This document shows, piece by piece, positions 32,142-40,293 of a stretch of 64,000 bases of DNA (the stretch's first letter is position 1; every line of letters starts with the position of its first letter). The translations under genes and the position numbers were made by a program. The notes beneath the pieces were generated by a model. That model saw only the letters and a list, made by a program, of their open reading frames with translations. It had not been told where the DNA came from and made no database searches. Where the stretch lies: the NCBI GenBank assembly GCA_963713545.1, contig CAVQME010000002.1:434001-498000 (forward strand), read 5' to 3'. Origin of the DNA: CAVPLM01 sp963713545. GTDB taxonomy: Bacteria; Actinomycetota; Thermoleophilia; RBG-16-64-13.

Positions 32142-33062
32142 CTACGCGGCCGACTCCTCGCTCAGGCTGCCTGCCAGGCACTGGTACAGGATGGCCATGC
32201 GCACGGCCAGGCCCGACTCCACCTGGTGCAGGATCAGGGAGCGGTCGTCGTCGGCCAGGTCGCCGGACAGCTCCACCCCCCGGTTGATCGGTCCCGGGTG
32301 CATCACGCGCTGCCCCGGCTTGACCTTGTACGGGGATAGGCCCCAGACCCGGCTGTATTCGCGCAGCGAGGGGACCGGCGGGACCTTGCCCTTGGCCCGC
32401 TCGAGCTGCATGCGCAAGAGGTAGACAACGTCCACATCTTCAAGCGCGTCGAGTTCGCTGTAGATAGGGACGTCCCAGTACTCGATACCCGGCGGCATGA
32501 GCGTCGGCGGCCCCACCAAGCGCACGTCGATGCCCATCTTGCGGAAACCGAACAGGTCGGAGCGCGCTACTCGACTGCGCAGGATGTCGCCCACGATGGC
32601 TACCTTGAGTCCTTCCAACTGCCCGTAGACCCGGCGCAGGCTGTACAAGTCGAGCAAGCACTGGGTGGGGTGCTCCCCCGTCCCGTCCCCGGCGTTCACC
32701 ACCGAGGCGTTCGTGTAGCGGGTGGCCATGCGCGAGGCTCCCACCCGGGGGTGGCGCATGACGATGATGTCCGGCCGGTAGCTCTCCAGGGTCAGGATGG
32801 TGTCCTTGAGGCTCTCTCCCTTGGACACGCTGGACGACGATCCTTTGATGTTGATCACGTCGGCCGACAGCCGCTTGCCAGCCAACTCGAACGATGACTG
32901 AGTGCGCGTGGACGGCTCCAGGAAAACATTGATGACGGTGCGCCCGCGCAGCGTCGGGACCTTCTTGATAGAGCGCGAGGCTATCTCGAGAAAACCGTCG
33001 CTCAGCTGGAAGAGGTTCTCGATCTCGGCCACGCTGAGATCGTCGATGGAGATGAGATGCAT
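32142..33062 (-). CDS. pyrB: Aspartate carbamoyltransferase catalytic subunit
   Basis: 306 residues. S-T-R-T-Q-S-S-F near residues 53-60 binds carbamoyl phosphate; M-R-H-P-R-V-G-A near 103-110; H-P-G-P-I-N-R-G near the C-terminal end closes the aspartate site. It makes N-carbamoyl-aspartate, the substrate of the PyrC encoded 6 kb away. ATG preceded by AAAGGG at seven bases, which is the 3' arm of a PyrR hairpin. It lies 100 bases downstream of pyrR. No pyrI regulatory subunit is present. Confidence 0.97.
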   Translation of the reverse strand: MHLISIDDLSVAEIENLFQLSDGFLEIASRSIKKVPTLRGRTVINVFLEPSTRTQSSFELAGKRLSADVINIKGSSSSVSKGESLKDTILTLESYRPDIIVMRHPRVGASRMATRYTNASVVNAGDGTGEHPTQCLLDLYSLRRVYGQLEGLKVAIVGDILRSRVARSDLFGFRKMGIDVRLVGPPTLMPPGIEYWDVPIYSELDALEDVDVVYLLRMQLERAKGKVPPVPSLREYSRVWGLSPYKVKPGQRVMHPGPINRGVELSGDLADDDRSLILHQVESGLAVRMAILYQCLAGSLSEESAA

Positions 33063-33070
33063 TTCGGTAC

Positions 33071-33101
33071 CCTTTCGGCCTCACGGGACACGTTTAAAAG
33101 G
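33071..33101 (-). promoter_or_regulatory. PyrR-binding RNA hairpin covering the pyrB ribosome binding site
   Basis: The minus-strand text has GUGUCCCGUGAGGCC inside a hairpin closed by CCUUU and AAAGG. The 3' arm is the pyrB Shine-Dalgarno. It matches the PyrR loop consensus and is almost identical to the element before pyrC, including the flanking UAAACG, which supports a common ligand. Confidence 0.83.
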
Positions 33102-33162
33102 TTCGCCTTCTCAAAACGATTGTATCGCTCACCGGGCGGCGACTCCAGCGTTGTGGACAACG

Positions 33163-33693
33163 TTAGTCCTCGATCACCACCTCGTCGACGCCGTCGGTCT
33201 CCACCAGGTGGACCACTACCTGCTCGTTCCGGCTGGTGGGCACGTTCTTGCCAACGAAATCCGGCCTGATGGGCAGGTCGCGGTGACCCCGATCGACCAG
33301 CACGGCCAGGCGGATGGAAAGCGGCCGTCCGTAGTCGAACAGAGCTTCGATGGCAGCCCGGATAGTGCGGCCCGTGTAGAGCACGTCGTCCACCAGGACG
33401 ATGGTCTTGTCGTTCACGTCGAAGGGCAGATCGGTGGAATGGACCTTCGGCTGCTCGTAATCCCTTCCCAGCCGAGCGTCGATGTCGTCCCGATAGAACG
33501 TGATATCGATGGCCCCGGTAGGAGGCCTGACCGAATAGAAGGCCTCGAACAGGCCGGCCAGCCGCGCCGCCAACTCGACGCCTCTGCGTTGGATGCCCAC
33601 CAAGGCCAGGTCGCCCAGATCGGGCGCCTGCTCGGCGATCTCGTGGGTCATGCGCGAAAGCGTGCGGCCGAGTTGCTCCTCGTCCAGCAGCAC
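33163..33693 (-). CDS. pyrR: PyrR, bifunctional pyrimidine regulator / uracil phosphoribosyltransferase
   Basis: 176 residues from the GTG that has GGGAG seven bases upstream; the frame stays open further but this start gives the usual family length. The PRPP-binding loop T-I-V-L-V-D-D-V-L-Y-T-G-R-T lies at residues 97-110, with L-V-G-I-Q-R-R-G-V-E near 31-40. PyrR binds pyr mRNA when UMP is high; hairpins before pyrB and pyrC are its likely targets. In its own leader a weaker match (AGGCUGGUGAGGGU, near 33740) could mediate autoregulation. First gene after a good promoter. Confidence 0.95.
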   Translation of the reverse strand: MLLDEEQLGRTLSRMTHEIAEQAPDLGDLALVGIQRRGVELAARLAGLFEAFYSVRPPTGAIDITFYRDDIDARLGRDYEQPKVHSTDLPFDVNDKTIVLVDDVLYTGRTIRAAIEALFDYGRPLSIRLAVLVDRGHRDLPIRPDFVGKNVPTSRNEQVVVHLVETDGVDEVVIED

Positions 33694-33810
33694 CTTGGAT
33701 CTCCCAATCTGATCGTCGGTCTTTTCCGCCACGACCCTCACCAGCCTTTCGTCACCGCGGTCGTCAACTCGTGGCCGCCAGCGGCCGCCCTGGATGTGCC
33801 CTGTCACCCT

Positions 33811-33839
33811 ACCCTATCGGCAGGCAGGGCCGGAGTCAA
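33811..33839 (-). promoter_or_regulatory. pyrR-pyrB promoter
   Basis: TTGACT (33839-33834), a 17-base spacer, then TAGGGT (33816-33811). It leaves a leader of about 110 bases before the pyrR GTG. Confidence 0.6.
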
Positions 33840-33903
33840 GATACACCCGCGCCTACACACGACCACCGGCGAGGCTTCACGTCCGGGCCCACGTGACATG
33901 GGT

Positions 33904-35064
33904 TCACGAACCGGTGAGCAGACTCCGGCGCTTGTCCTCCAGAGCCGCCCGCAGGGCCTCGAACGAGTCCGCGAACGCCCGCACCCCTTCCCGCTCCAGC
34001 TGCTCGGTGACCTCGGCCAGGTCGATGCCCACCTTCTCCAGTGCATCCAGGTGATCGGCCGCCTCGTCCACACCGATGGTGACCGTCTCGGCCGGGGCTC
34101 CGTGGTCGCGGAATGCGGCGATGGTGTTGAGGGGCATGGTATTGACGGTATCGGGCCCGATCAGCTCCTGGACATAGAGGATGTCGCTGTAAGCCGGGTC
34201 CTTGGTGCTGGTGCTGGCCCACAGGGGCCGTTGCACGTTGGCGCCTTGCGACCGGAGAGCTTCCCAACGCTGCCCGGAGAAGGTCTCCTGAAAGAGCTTG
34301 TACGCCTTCTTGGCGTTAGCTACAGCGGCCTTGCCCCGGAGGGCCCGGAGAAGTGCCGGATCCCTACCGGAGATCGGGGCCTCCTCCATCAGCCCATCGA
34401 GTCGCTTATCGATCACCGTGTCCACTCGGCTGACGAAGAAACTGGCCACGCTGTGAACGCCCACGAGGTCCGGGAGGGTGGGGTCGGCGGACCGCCGCGT
34501 CCGAAGGGACTCCAAGCCGGACAAGTAGGCCTCCATGACCGCGCGGTACCGGTCCAGCGAGAAGATCAGGGTCACGTTGATGGAGTATCCGAGGGCAGTC
34601 AAGTCACGGACGGCCGCCACCCCCTCCGCGGTGCCCGGCACCTTCACCAGGATGTTGGGGCGGTCAACCAGAGCTTTGACGCGCTTGACGTCGGCCACGG
34701 TACCCTGAGTGTCGTAGGCCAGGGCGGGCGCCACCTCGATGCTGACCCAGCCGTCCTTGGAGGCCGTCGCGGCCGCTACCGGTTGCAGCTCGTCGGCCGC
34801 AATCCGGATGTCGTCTACCATCAGCGCTTCCATGGTCTCCACCGTCGACGCCCCAGCTTGGGCCAGCTCCGCCACGGCCTGGTCGTAGCTCGTCCCCTGC
34901 GTGATGGCCCGGTGGAATATGGTGGGATTCGACGTGACGCCCGAGATGCCGTCCTCCGCGATGAGCGCCTTCAGTCTTCCGGCCAGAAGGAAGTCTCTGC
35001 CGATGTCATCGCACCAGACGCTCTGCCCGAAGTCCCGCAGCCTGAGAAGCGGATTGCCCTCCAT
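33904..35064 (-). CDS. tal: Transaldolase
   Basis: 386 residues, the longer actinobacterial/cyanobacterial-type transaldolase. N-P-T-I-F near residues 43-47, the Schiff-base Lys in L-V-K-V-P-G-T near residue 138, and N-V-T-L-I-F-S-L near 161-168. It transfers a dihydroxyacetone unit between sugar phosphates in the non-oxidative pentose phosphate pathway and works with the transketolase encoded just upstream. GGGAGG lies six bases before the ATG. Two large hairpins separate it from tkt, so its expression may be uncoupled from it. Confidence 0.95.
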   Translation of the reverse strand: MEGNPLLRLRDFGQSVWCDDIGRDFLLAGRLKALIAEDGISGVTSNPTIFHRAITQGTSYDQAVAELAQAGASTVETMEALMVDDIRIAADELQPVAAATASKDGWVSIEVAPALAYDTQGTVADVKRVKALVDRPNILVKVPGTAEGVAAVRDLTALGYSINVTLIFSLDRYRAVMEAYLSGLESLRTRRSADPTLPDLVGVHSVASFFVSRVDTVIDKRLDGLMEEAPISGRDPALLRALRGKAAVANAKKAYKLFQETFSGQRWEALRSQGANVQRPLWASTSTKDPAYSDILYVQELIGPDTVNTMPLNTIAAFRDHGAPAETVTIGVDEAADHLDALEKVGIDLAEVTEQLEREGVRAFADSFEALRAALEDKRRSLLTGS

Positions 35065-35084
35065 GTGTGCCTCCCATCCTTGTC

Positions 35085-35112
35085 GGGGCGCCGCCGCTCG
35101 CGGCGGCGCCCC
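35085..35112 (-). terminator. GC hairpin between tkt and tal (tal-proximal)
   Basis: Perfect 12-bp stem (GGGGCGCCGCCG with its complement) and a four-base loop, 20 bases upstream of the tal start. No U tract. Either a terminator or an RNA-processing/stability element. Confidence 0.6.
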
Positions 35113-35120
35113 GCACGTCC

Positions 35121-35154
35121 GGGTGGGGCCGGGGCTGAAGCCCCGGCCCCACCC
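35121..35154 (-). terminator. GC hairpin directly after the tkt stop codon
   Basis: Perfect 15-bp stem (GGGTGGGGCCGGGGC with its complement) and a TGAA loop, starting at the base after the stop codon. No U tract. Together with the next hairpin it forms a tandem. Confidence 0.7.
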
Positions 35155-37185
35155 CTATCTCACCAGTCCCAGAGCGTTCTCGACCACGTGCTCGGCGGTG
35201 ATACCGAACTCGCTGTAGAGCACGCCCGCCGGAGCCGAGGCCCCGAAATGGTCGAGCCCGATGATCACGCCCTCGGTGCCCGCGTATCTCTCCCAGCCAA
35301 AGGGAGAGGCCGCTTCGACCACCACCCGCCGCTTGATCCGGCGGGGCAGGACCGCTTCCCGATAACCCGCCTCTTGAGCTTCGAACAGCTCCCAGCTGGG
35401 CAGGGCCACGACCCGGGCCGCCACTTCCCGGTCGCCGAGCGCGGCCGCGGCGTCGAGAGCGATCTCGACCTCCGACCCTGTGGCGATGATGATCACGTCC
35501 GGATCTCCACCGGGCGCGTCGAGGACCACGTACCCGCCCTTGGCCAGCCCACCGGCCGGGGCCAGGGTCGTCCGGTCGAGCACACGCAGGTTCTGCCGGG
35601 TCAGCACCAGGGCGGTAGGCCCATCTCTCCGCTCGAGCGCGACCTCCCAGGCTACCGCCGTCTCGGTCGCGTCGCCGGGCCTGATCACCACCAAGCCCGG
35701 CATCGCCCTCAGCGAGGCCAGATGCTCTATGGGCTGGTGTGTGGGGCCGTCCTCACCCAGAGCTATGCTGTCGTGGGTGAAGACATAGATGACGGGTAGA
35801 TGGGACAAAGCAGCCAGTCTCACCGCCGGACGCATGTAGTCGGAGAACACGAAGAACGTTCCCCCGAACGGGAACAGACCTCCGTGCACAGCCATGCCGT
35901 TGAGGACGCCGCCCATGGCGTGTTCCCGCACCCCGAAGCGCAGGTTGCGTCCGGAGTGGGTGTCCGCTTGGAAGTCTCCCAGTCCAGCCAGATACGTGTT
36001 GTTCGACGGAGCCAGATCGGCCGAGCCCCCCACCAAAGTGGGCAGCGCCGGCGCGAGAGCGTTCAGCACCTTGCCCGAAGCAGAGCGGGTGGCGATGCTC
36101 TCTCCCGCCGCGAAAGCGGGGAGAAGGTCCTTCCAGCCTTCCGGCAACCGCCCGGCCAGCGCCATGGCCCACTGCGCAGCCGACTCCGGATGATGCTTCT
36201 CATAGCCGGCGAGCAGCTCCTCCCAACGCGCCCGGGCACCCCGACCCTCGCCGGCCACTATTTCATACTGCCGCCGCACGGCTTCGGGAACGGCGAAGAA
36301 CAGGTCGCCCGGCCAGCCCAGGGCTTCTTTCGTGAGCTTGAGCTCGTCTTTCCCAAGGGGCGCTCCGTGGCATTCCGCGGTCCCGGCCTTGTTGGGGCTG
36401 CCGTAGCCGATTATGGTGCGGACCTTGATCAGCGAGGGGCGCGATGTCTCGGCACATGCTTCTGCGATAGCTCCGTCGATCGCGGCCAGGTCGTTCCCGT
36501 CGTCCAGAGTGACCACCTGCCAGCCATAAGCTTCGAAGCGCATACCTACATCTTCCGTGAACGTGAGACCCGTGCTGCCCTCGATGGAGATTCGGTTGTC
36601 GTCGTAAAGATAGATCAGCTTCCCCAAGCCCAGATGACCCGCGAGAGACGCCGCCTCCGAAGCCACTCCCTCCATGAGGTCCCCGTCGCTCACGATCCCG
36701 AACGTACGATGGTCGACGAGCGGGTAGCCGGGGCGATTGAACGTGGCCGCCAAGAAGGCCTCGGCGATCGCCATACCCACACCATTGGAGAACCCTGCGC
36801 CCAACGGCCCCGTCGTCGTCTCCACACCAGGGGTGAGACCGCGCTCGGGATGGCCCGGGGTGCGGCTGCCCCACTGCCTGAACGCCTCCAACTCCTCGAT
36901 GGTCAGCCCGTACCCCGAGAGATGGAGCAGCGCGTAGAGCAGCATGGACCCATGACCGGCGCTGAGGATGAAGCGGTCGCGATCCGGCCAGGCCGGCTCG
37001 GAGGGGTCGAACTTGAGGTGACGGGTCCACAGGACGTGAGCCATGGGAGCAGCTCCCAGAGGCATGCCCGGATGGCCGGAGTTCGCCTTCTGGACCGCGT
37101 CGATGGCCAGGGTGCGGATGGTGCTCACGGCCAGCGAGTCCAGATCTCGCCCTTCAGCCAGGACGTCGGGGAAGATGTCGGCCAT
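35155..37185 (-). CDS. tkt: Transketolase
   Basis: 676 residues from the ATG preceded by GGGAGG; the longer open frame upstream is not coding. N-S-G-H-P-G-M-P-L-G near residues 35-44, the TPP motif with G-D-L-M-E-G-V near 150, I-Y-L-Y-D-D-N-R-I-S-I near 180, and the C-terminal R-E-H-A-M-G-G near 412. It moves two-carbon units between ketose and aldose phosphates with thiamine diphosphate. Its start lies 34 bases past the HAD-family gene's stop and it is followed by tal. Confidence 0.97.
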   Translation of the reverse strand: MADIFPDVLAEGRDLDSLAVSTIRTLAIDAVQKANSGHPGMPLGAAPMAHVLWTRHLKFDPSEPAWPDRDRFILSAGHGSMLLYALLHLSGYGLTIEELEAFRQWGSRTPGHPERGLTPGVETTTGPLGAGFSNGVGMAIAEAFLAATFNRPGYPLVDHRTFGIVSDGDLMEGVASEAASLAGHLGLGKLIYLYDDNRISIEGSTGLTFTEDVGMRFEAYGWQVVTLDDGNDLAAIDGAIAEACAETSRPSLIKVRTIIGYGSPNKAGTAECHGAPLGKDELKLTKEALGWPGDLFFAVPEAVRRQYEIVAGEGRGARARWEELLAGYEKHHPESAAQWAMALAGRLPEGWKDLLPAFAAGESIATRSASGKVLNALAPALPTLVGGSADLAPSNNTYLAGLGDFQADTHSGRNLRFGVREHAMGGVLNGMAVHGGLFPFGGTFFVFSDYMRPAVRLAALSHLPVIYVFTHDSIALGEDGPTHQPIEHLASLRAMPGLVVIRPGDATETAVAWEVALERRDGPTALVLTRQNLRVLDRTTLAPAGGLAKGGYVVLDAPGGDPDVIIIATGSEVEIALDAAAALGDREVAARVVALPSWELFEAQEAGYREAVLPRRIKRRVVVEAASPFGWERYAGTEGVIIGLDHFGASAPAGVLYSEFGITAEHVVENALGLVR

Positions 37186-37219
37186 GTTCGTGCCTCCCGA
37201 GAAGTGGTTCAGTCGCGTC

Positions 37220-37936
37220 TCACAATATGGGCCAGCCTGCGCCCTTCGCAACCTCCAGAAGCGCGGGCTTCGGACTGACCGCGACCGGATGGCCCACCGA
37301 GCGCAAAAGGGCGATGTCGGTCTCGTGATCGGCATAGGCCCAGCACCCGGAGGGATCGGCGCCCCACCGGCCCATGAACTCGGCCGCGACCCGGGCCTTT
37401 TCTTCGCCGTAAGGAATGGTTTCATTCAACCGACCGGTGTAGGAGTCCCCCTCGACCTCGCACGACGCGCCGACATAGTCGGGTACCCGGAGCCGTTCGC
37501 AGAGGGCACGCACCACCGGGTCCAACGCGGCCGACAAGACCACCACGCGGTCGCCCGCGGCCAGATGCTGTGACAAAGCGGCCGAGGCACCCCGGTGCAA
37601 GCGAGGGACCATCTCCTCTTCTGAGAAACGCTTCATCAGCGCCTCGACCTCGCCGATCTCCAGCCCTTTCAGGACCGAGGCGCTCTTACTCCGCGATCCC
37701 TCGCTCACCCTCACCAGCCGCGCCTTGTAGGCAAGGAACCAGAGGCCGGTGCCAACGAGAAAGGTCCGGCTGACCACGCCCGCCCGGCGGAGGAACTTGA
37801 TAAGGAGAAAGGTGGTCTGGCCAGACACGAGGGTCCCGTCAAGGTCGAAGAAGGCTACCCCCGGCGCGGCCTCTGAAGTGGGGGTCGGGATCAGCGCATC
37901 ACCGCCGGGGAACCTGGTGTGTTCGGATTCTTTCAC
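37220..37936 (-). CDS. HAD-superfamily subfamily IB hydrolase (SerB-like)
   Basis: 238 residues. F-F-D-L-D-G-T-L at 29-36 supplies the nucleophile Asp31 and acid/base Asp33; V-V-L-S-A-A (motif II) near 133-138; Y-A-D-H-E-T-D (motif III/IV) near 200-206. This subfamily includes phosphoserine phosphatase-like and lysophosphatidate-type phosphatases; a W-F-L-A-Y-K-A-R segment near 65-72 in the cap is usual for the actinobacterial IB group. Substrate unknown. It ends 34 bases before tkt and may share its transcript. Confidence 0.88.
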   Translation of the reverse strand: MKESEHTRFPGGDALIPTPTSEAAPGVAFFDLDGTLVSGQTTFLLIKFLRRAGVVSRTFLVGTGLWFLAYKARLVRVSEGSRSKSASVLKGLEIGEVEALMKRFSEEEMVPRLHRGASAALSQHLAAGDRVVVLSAALDPVVRALCERLRVPDYVGASCEVEGDSYTGRLNETIPYGEEKARVAAEFMGRWGADPSGCWAYADHETDIALLRSVGHPVAVSPKPALLEVAKGAGWPIL

Positions 37937-38050
37937 GGTCCAAGAAGTCTAGCATCCCTCCCCACCGGGTCCCGCACCCGCACCACTGGCCTCGGCCTGG
38001 TTCACCGACCTCAGCATGAACGGCGCGCGCACCTCCCCGCTGACAGGGAG

Positions 38051-38986
38051 CTACAGGTCCGCCGGCCGGCCCGCGCGCAGCTGGGCCAGCGCCGCGTCGA
38101 GATCAGCCGGGAGAGGCGCCTCCACACACACTCCTGCGCCGGTCATCGGGTGCTCGAAAGAGAGGTGATAGCTGTGCAGGAACTGCCGGCCCAGACCCAG
38201 GGCGTCTCGACGTCCGTACGTAGGGTCGCCCACGACCGGGTGGCCGATGGCCAAGAAGTGCACCCGTATCTGATGGGTACGCCCTGTCTCAAGTCGCGCC
38301 TCCACCAGGGTGAAATCTCCCAGGCGCTCGAGCACCCGGAAGTGTGTCCGCGCCTCACGGGCGGCCACCCCGCCCACCGCCATCGACTTACGCCGGGCTG
38401 GATCCCGCCCTACCGGCGCCTCGATGGTGCCGGTGTTTCCGGCGAAGCCCCCGTGCACGAGGACCAAGTAGCGCCGATCCACCGCCCGGCGCCTCATCAT
38501 CCCGACCAGTCGCCGGTGCACTTCGGCGGACTTGGCCACTACCAGCAAGCCAGTGGTGTCCTTGTCGAGGCGATGGACCACACCGGGCCGGAACTCCTCG
38601 CCCCCGGCCAGCCCGTGACCCAGGAGTGCATGAACCAGCGTCCCTGAAGAATGCCCTCTGGAAGGGTGCACGGGCATGCCGGCCGGCTTGTCCACGACCA
38701 GCATCCACTCATCTTCATACAGCACGGGTACCGGTAGCGACTCAGGGTCCAGAGCGAGGGGCGCCTCTTCAGGGAGGACTACGGTCACCTCCTGGCCTTC
38801 TGCAAGTGAATAGCTCTTGGCTCGCTGGAAACCGTCCACGGTCACCGCCCCGGAGCGGATGAGTTCAGCGGCCCGCGTGCGGCTGCCCATCCCGACCCTG
38901 CGGCTCAGAGCAGCGTCGAGCCGGACGCCCTGATCGCTAGCCTCGACGACGAAGGTATGACGACGGCTGTCGGGCCGCCCGTCCAT
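38051..38986 (-). CDS. rluD: RluD-like pseudouridine synthase
   Basis: 311 residues. N-terminal S4 RNA-binding domain (R-L-D-A-A-L-S-R-R near 22-30; R-S-G-A-V-T-V near 44-50), then the RluA-type catalytic domain with Asp141 in H-R-L-D-K-D-T-T-G and the G-R-T-H-Q-I-R-V-H motif. It isomerises specific uridines in 23S rRNA. The start overlaps the lspA stop by one base (TGATG), the common lspA-rluD pair. The exact rRNA target is inferred from similarity only. Confidence 0.93.
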   Translation of the reverse strand: MDGRPDSRRHTFVVEASDQGVRLDAALSRRVGMGSRTRAAELIRSGAVTVDGFQRAKSYSLAEGQEVTVVLPEEAPLALDPESLPVPVLYEDEWMLVVDKPAGMPVHPSRGHSSGTLVHALLGHGLAGGEEFRPGVVHRLDKDTTGLLVVAKSAEVHRRLVGMMRRRAVDRRYLVLVHGGFAGNTGTIEAPVGRDPARRKSMAVGGVAAREARTHFRVLERLGDFTLVEARLETGRTHQIRVHFLAIGHPVVGDPTYGRRDALGLGRQFLHSYHLSFEHPMTGAGVCVEAPLPADLDAALAQLRAGRPADL

Positions 38987-39510
38987 CAGGAGGAGGCCGG
39001 TGTCTGACTGCCGGCTTTCCAGACCCGCACCGTCTCCACTATCAATCCAAGGACGATGATGGCTATGCCCGCATCGACGAAGACATCGGCCATGTTGAAA
39101 TTGGGCCAGTGGGGGAACTTGAGGAAGTCGGTCACCCGCCCGTCGGCGGCGATCCGCTGATAGAGATTGCCGAGGCTCCCTCCGATTATCATTCCCCCAG
39201 CTATCGCGGCCAGTAGAAAGCGTCGTTCCATCGTCACATACAACACCACCACGGCGATGGCCACCACATTGGCCACGATGATGAGCGCGCTTTTGCCGCC
39301 AAGGAGGCCGAAGGCCACCCCTGTGTTGGCCGTCCGCTCCAGGTAGAGGAAGGGGAGGATCTTCTGTGACTCACCCAGGACCAGGTTCTGCTCCGCCCAG
39401 CCCTTGCTCCATAGATCTATGGCGAGAGCGATGGCGGCGATCACGATCAGAAGGGACCATTTGAGGATCGTGCGGCGCCTGGTGGCGAGCGCTGGGGAAC
39501 CGAGCTTCAT
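38986..39510 (-). CDS. lspA: Lipoprotein signal peptidase II
   Basis: 174 residues from M-K-L-G-S; the frame continues upstream into non-coding sequence. Four membrane helices. The aspartyl pair is Asp128 (R-V-T-D-F) and Asp142 (F-N-M-A-D), with N-T-G-V-A-F-G near 62-68 and G-G-S-L-G-N near 110-115. It cleaves diacylglyceryl-modified prolipoproteins such as the two lipoproteins at 0.5-3.4 kb. The loop after G-N reads L-Y-Q-R where many have L-I-D-R. The ribosome binding site is weak; it starts 16 bases after the DksA/TraR gene. Confidence 0.93.
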   Translation of the reverse strand: MKLGSPALATRRRTILKWSLLIVIAAIALAIDLWSKGWAEQNLVLGESQKILPFLYLERTANTGVAFGLLGGKSALIIVANVVAIAVVVLYVTMERRFLLAAIAGGMIIGGSLGNLYQRIAADGRVTDFLKFPHWPNFNMADVFVDAGIAIIVLGLIVETVRVWKAGSQTPASS

Positions 39511-39526
39511 CAAGGGGGACCGCCCG

Positions 39527-39886
39527 TCAGCGGTTTCGCTCCTCCAGGCGTTTGCAGTCGATGCAGAGGGTGGCGAAGGGGGCTGCCTGCAACCGGGCTT
39601 CACCGATGGGTTTGCCACACTTGTCACACTTCCCATAGCTGCCGTTCTCGAGCTTGGCCAAGGCTCTATCGATCTGCGCCACCGAGGCCAGCGCGTTCTC
39701 TTGGAGCGTGAGGTCTATCTCGCGGTCGAGCGTGACCGCCGCGGTCTCCGCCATGTGCTGATCGTACGGGCTCTCTTCCGACGAGTCTTCTAAAGACTCC
39801 GAAAGGTCGGCGTCAAGTTCCGCGATCTCGTGCTCCAGTCGCTCTCGCTCCAGAAGCAGTCGTTGTCTGAGGGCCTCTTTGTCCAT
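39527..39886 (-). CDS. DksA/TraR-family zinc-finger protein
   Basis: 119 residues from M-D-K-E-A-L. N-terminal coiled coil with acidic residues (D-A-D-L-S-E-S-L-E-D near 25-34) and a C-terminal zinc finger with Cys87, Cys90, Cys108 and Cys111 (C-D-K-C, C-I-D-C). DksA/TraR proteins enter the RNA polymerase secondary channel; in Gram-positive lineages this short type is little studied and often sits next to lspA. Starts seven bases after the DUF167 gene. Confidence 0.9.
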   Translation of the reverse strand: MDKEALRQRLLLERERLEHEIAELDADLSESLEDSSEESPYDQHMAETAAVTLDREIDLTLQENALASVAQIDRALAKLENGSYGKCDKCGKPIGEARLQAAPFATLCIDCKRLEERNR

Positions 39887-39893
39887 ACTGGCC

Positions 39894-40286
39894 TCAGCTC
39901 TCTCGAGTTCGGTCAACGCTCGACAGCCCGTCAAGCTTTCGCCGCAATTCTGATTCACCGATGCCTGTGAAGACGACCACCTTGTCCCGACTTTTGTGCC
40001 CGGTCTCGATGTGTACGTCGTCACGCGATACTTCCAACCAATTCGCCAGAGCTTCCGTCAACTCCTGGTTCGCCCGGTTGTCCTCCGGCGGCGCCGAGAC
40101 CGACACTTTGAGCCGGTCGCCGTAGACACCTCTCAGCGCCGTCCGGCGGGACGAAGGGCTCACCCGGACTCCCACCAGGAGTCCCCCTCCGCCCGGCCGT
40201 ATGGCCGGAGCCGTCGCCGGGGCCGGCCCCGGCGGCACGGCTGAAGCCGCCGATGATCCGGCAATCGTGGGGACCGTGCCTTTCAT
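39894..40286 (-). CDS. DUF167 (YggU-like) protein
   Basis: 130 residues. The first 30 are Ala/Pro/Gly-rich and probably unstructured. The domain follows: V-R-V-S-P-S-S-R-R-T, G-D-R-L-K-V-S-V-S-A-P-P-E-D-N-R-A-N, then the conserved G-H-K-S-R-D-K-V-V. The family is small, widespread and of unknown function; in Gram-positive bacteria it is commonly encoded near divIVA and sepF, as here. It starts seven bases after the divIVA stop. The true start could be later than the annotated ATG. Confidence 0.88.
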   Translation of the reverse strand: MKGTVPTIAGSSAASAVPPGPAPATAPAIRPGGGGLLVGVRVSPSSRRTALRGVYGDRLKVSVSAPPEDNRANQELTEALANWLEVSRDDVHIETGHKSRDKVVVFTGIGESELRRKLDGLSSVDRTRES

Positions 40287-40293
40287 GGATCGA

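Noticed and set aside
30571..32424. Plus-strand open frame of 617 codons opposite nifJ
   Set aside because: Antisense shadow of nifJ; crosses its promoter and the pyrB end.
33725..33760. Third PyrR element in the pyrR leader
   Set aside because: AGGCUGGUGAGGGU matches the loop consensus only in part and its closing stem does not involve the pyrR ribosome binding site; noted in the pyrR entry but not listed as a feature.
32902..35799. Plus-strand open frame of 965 codons opposite pyrB-tal-tkt
   Set aside because: Antisense of four strong gene calls, no ribosome binding site or recognisable domain.
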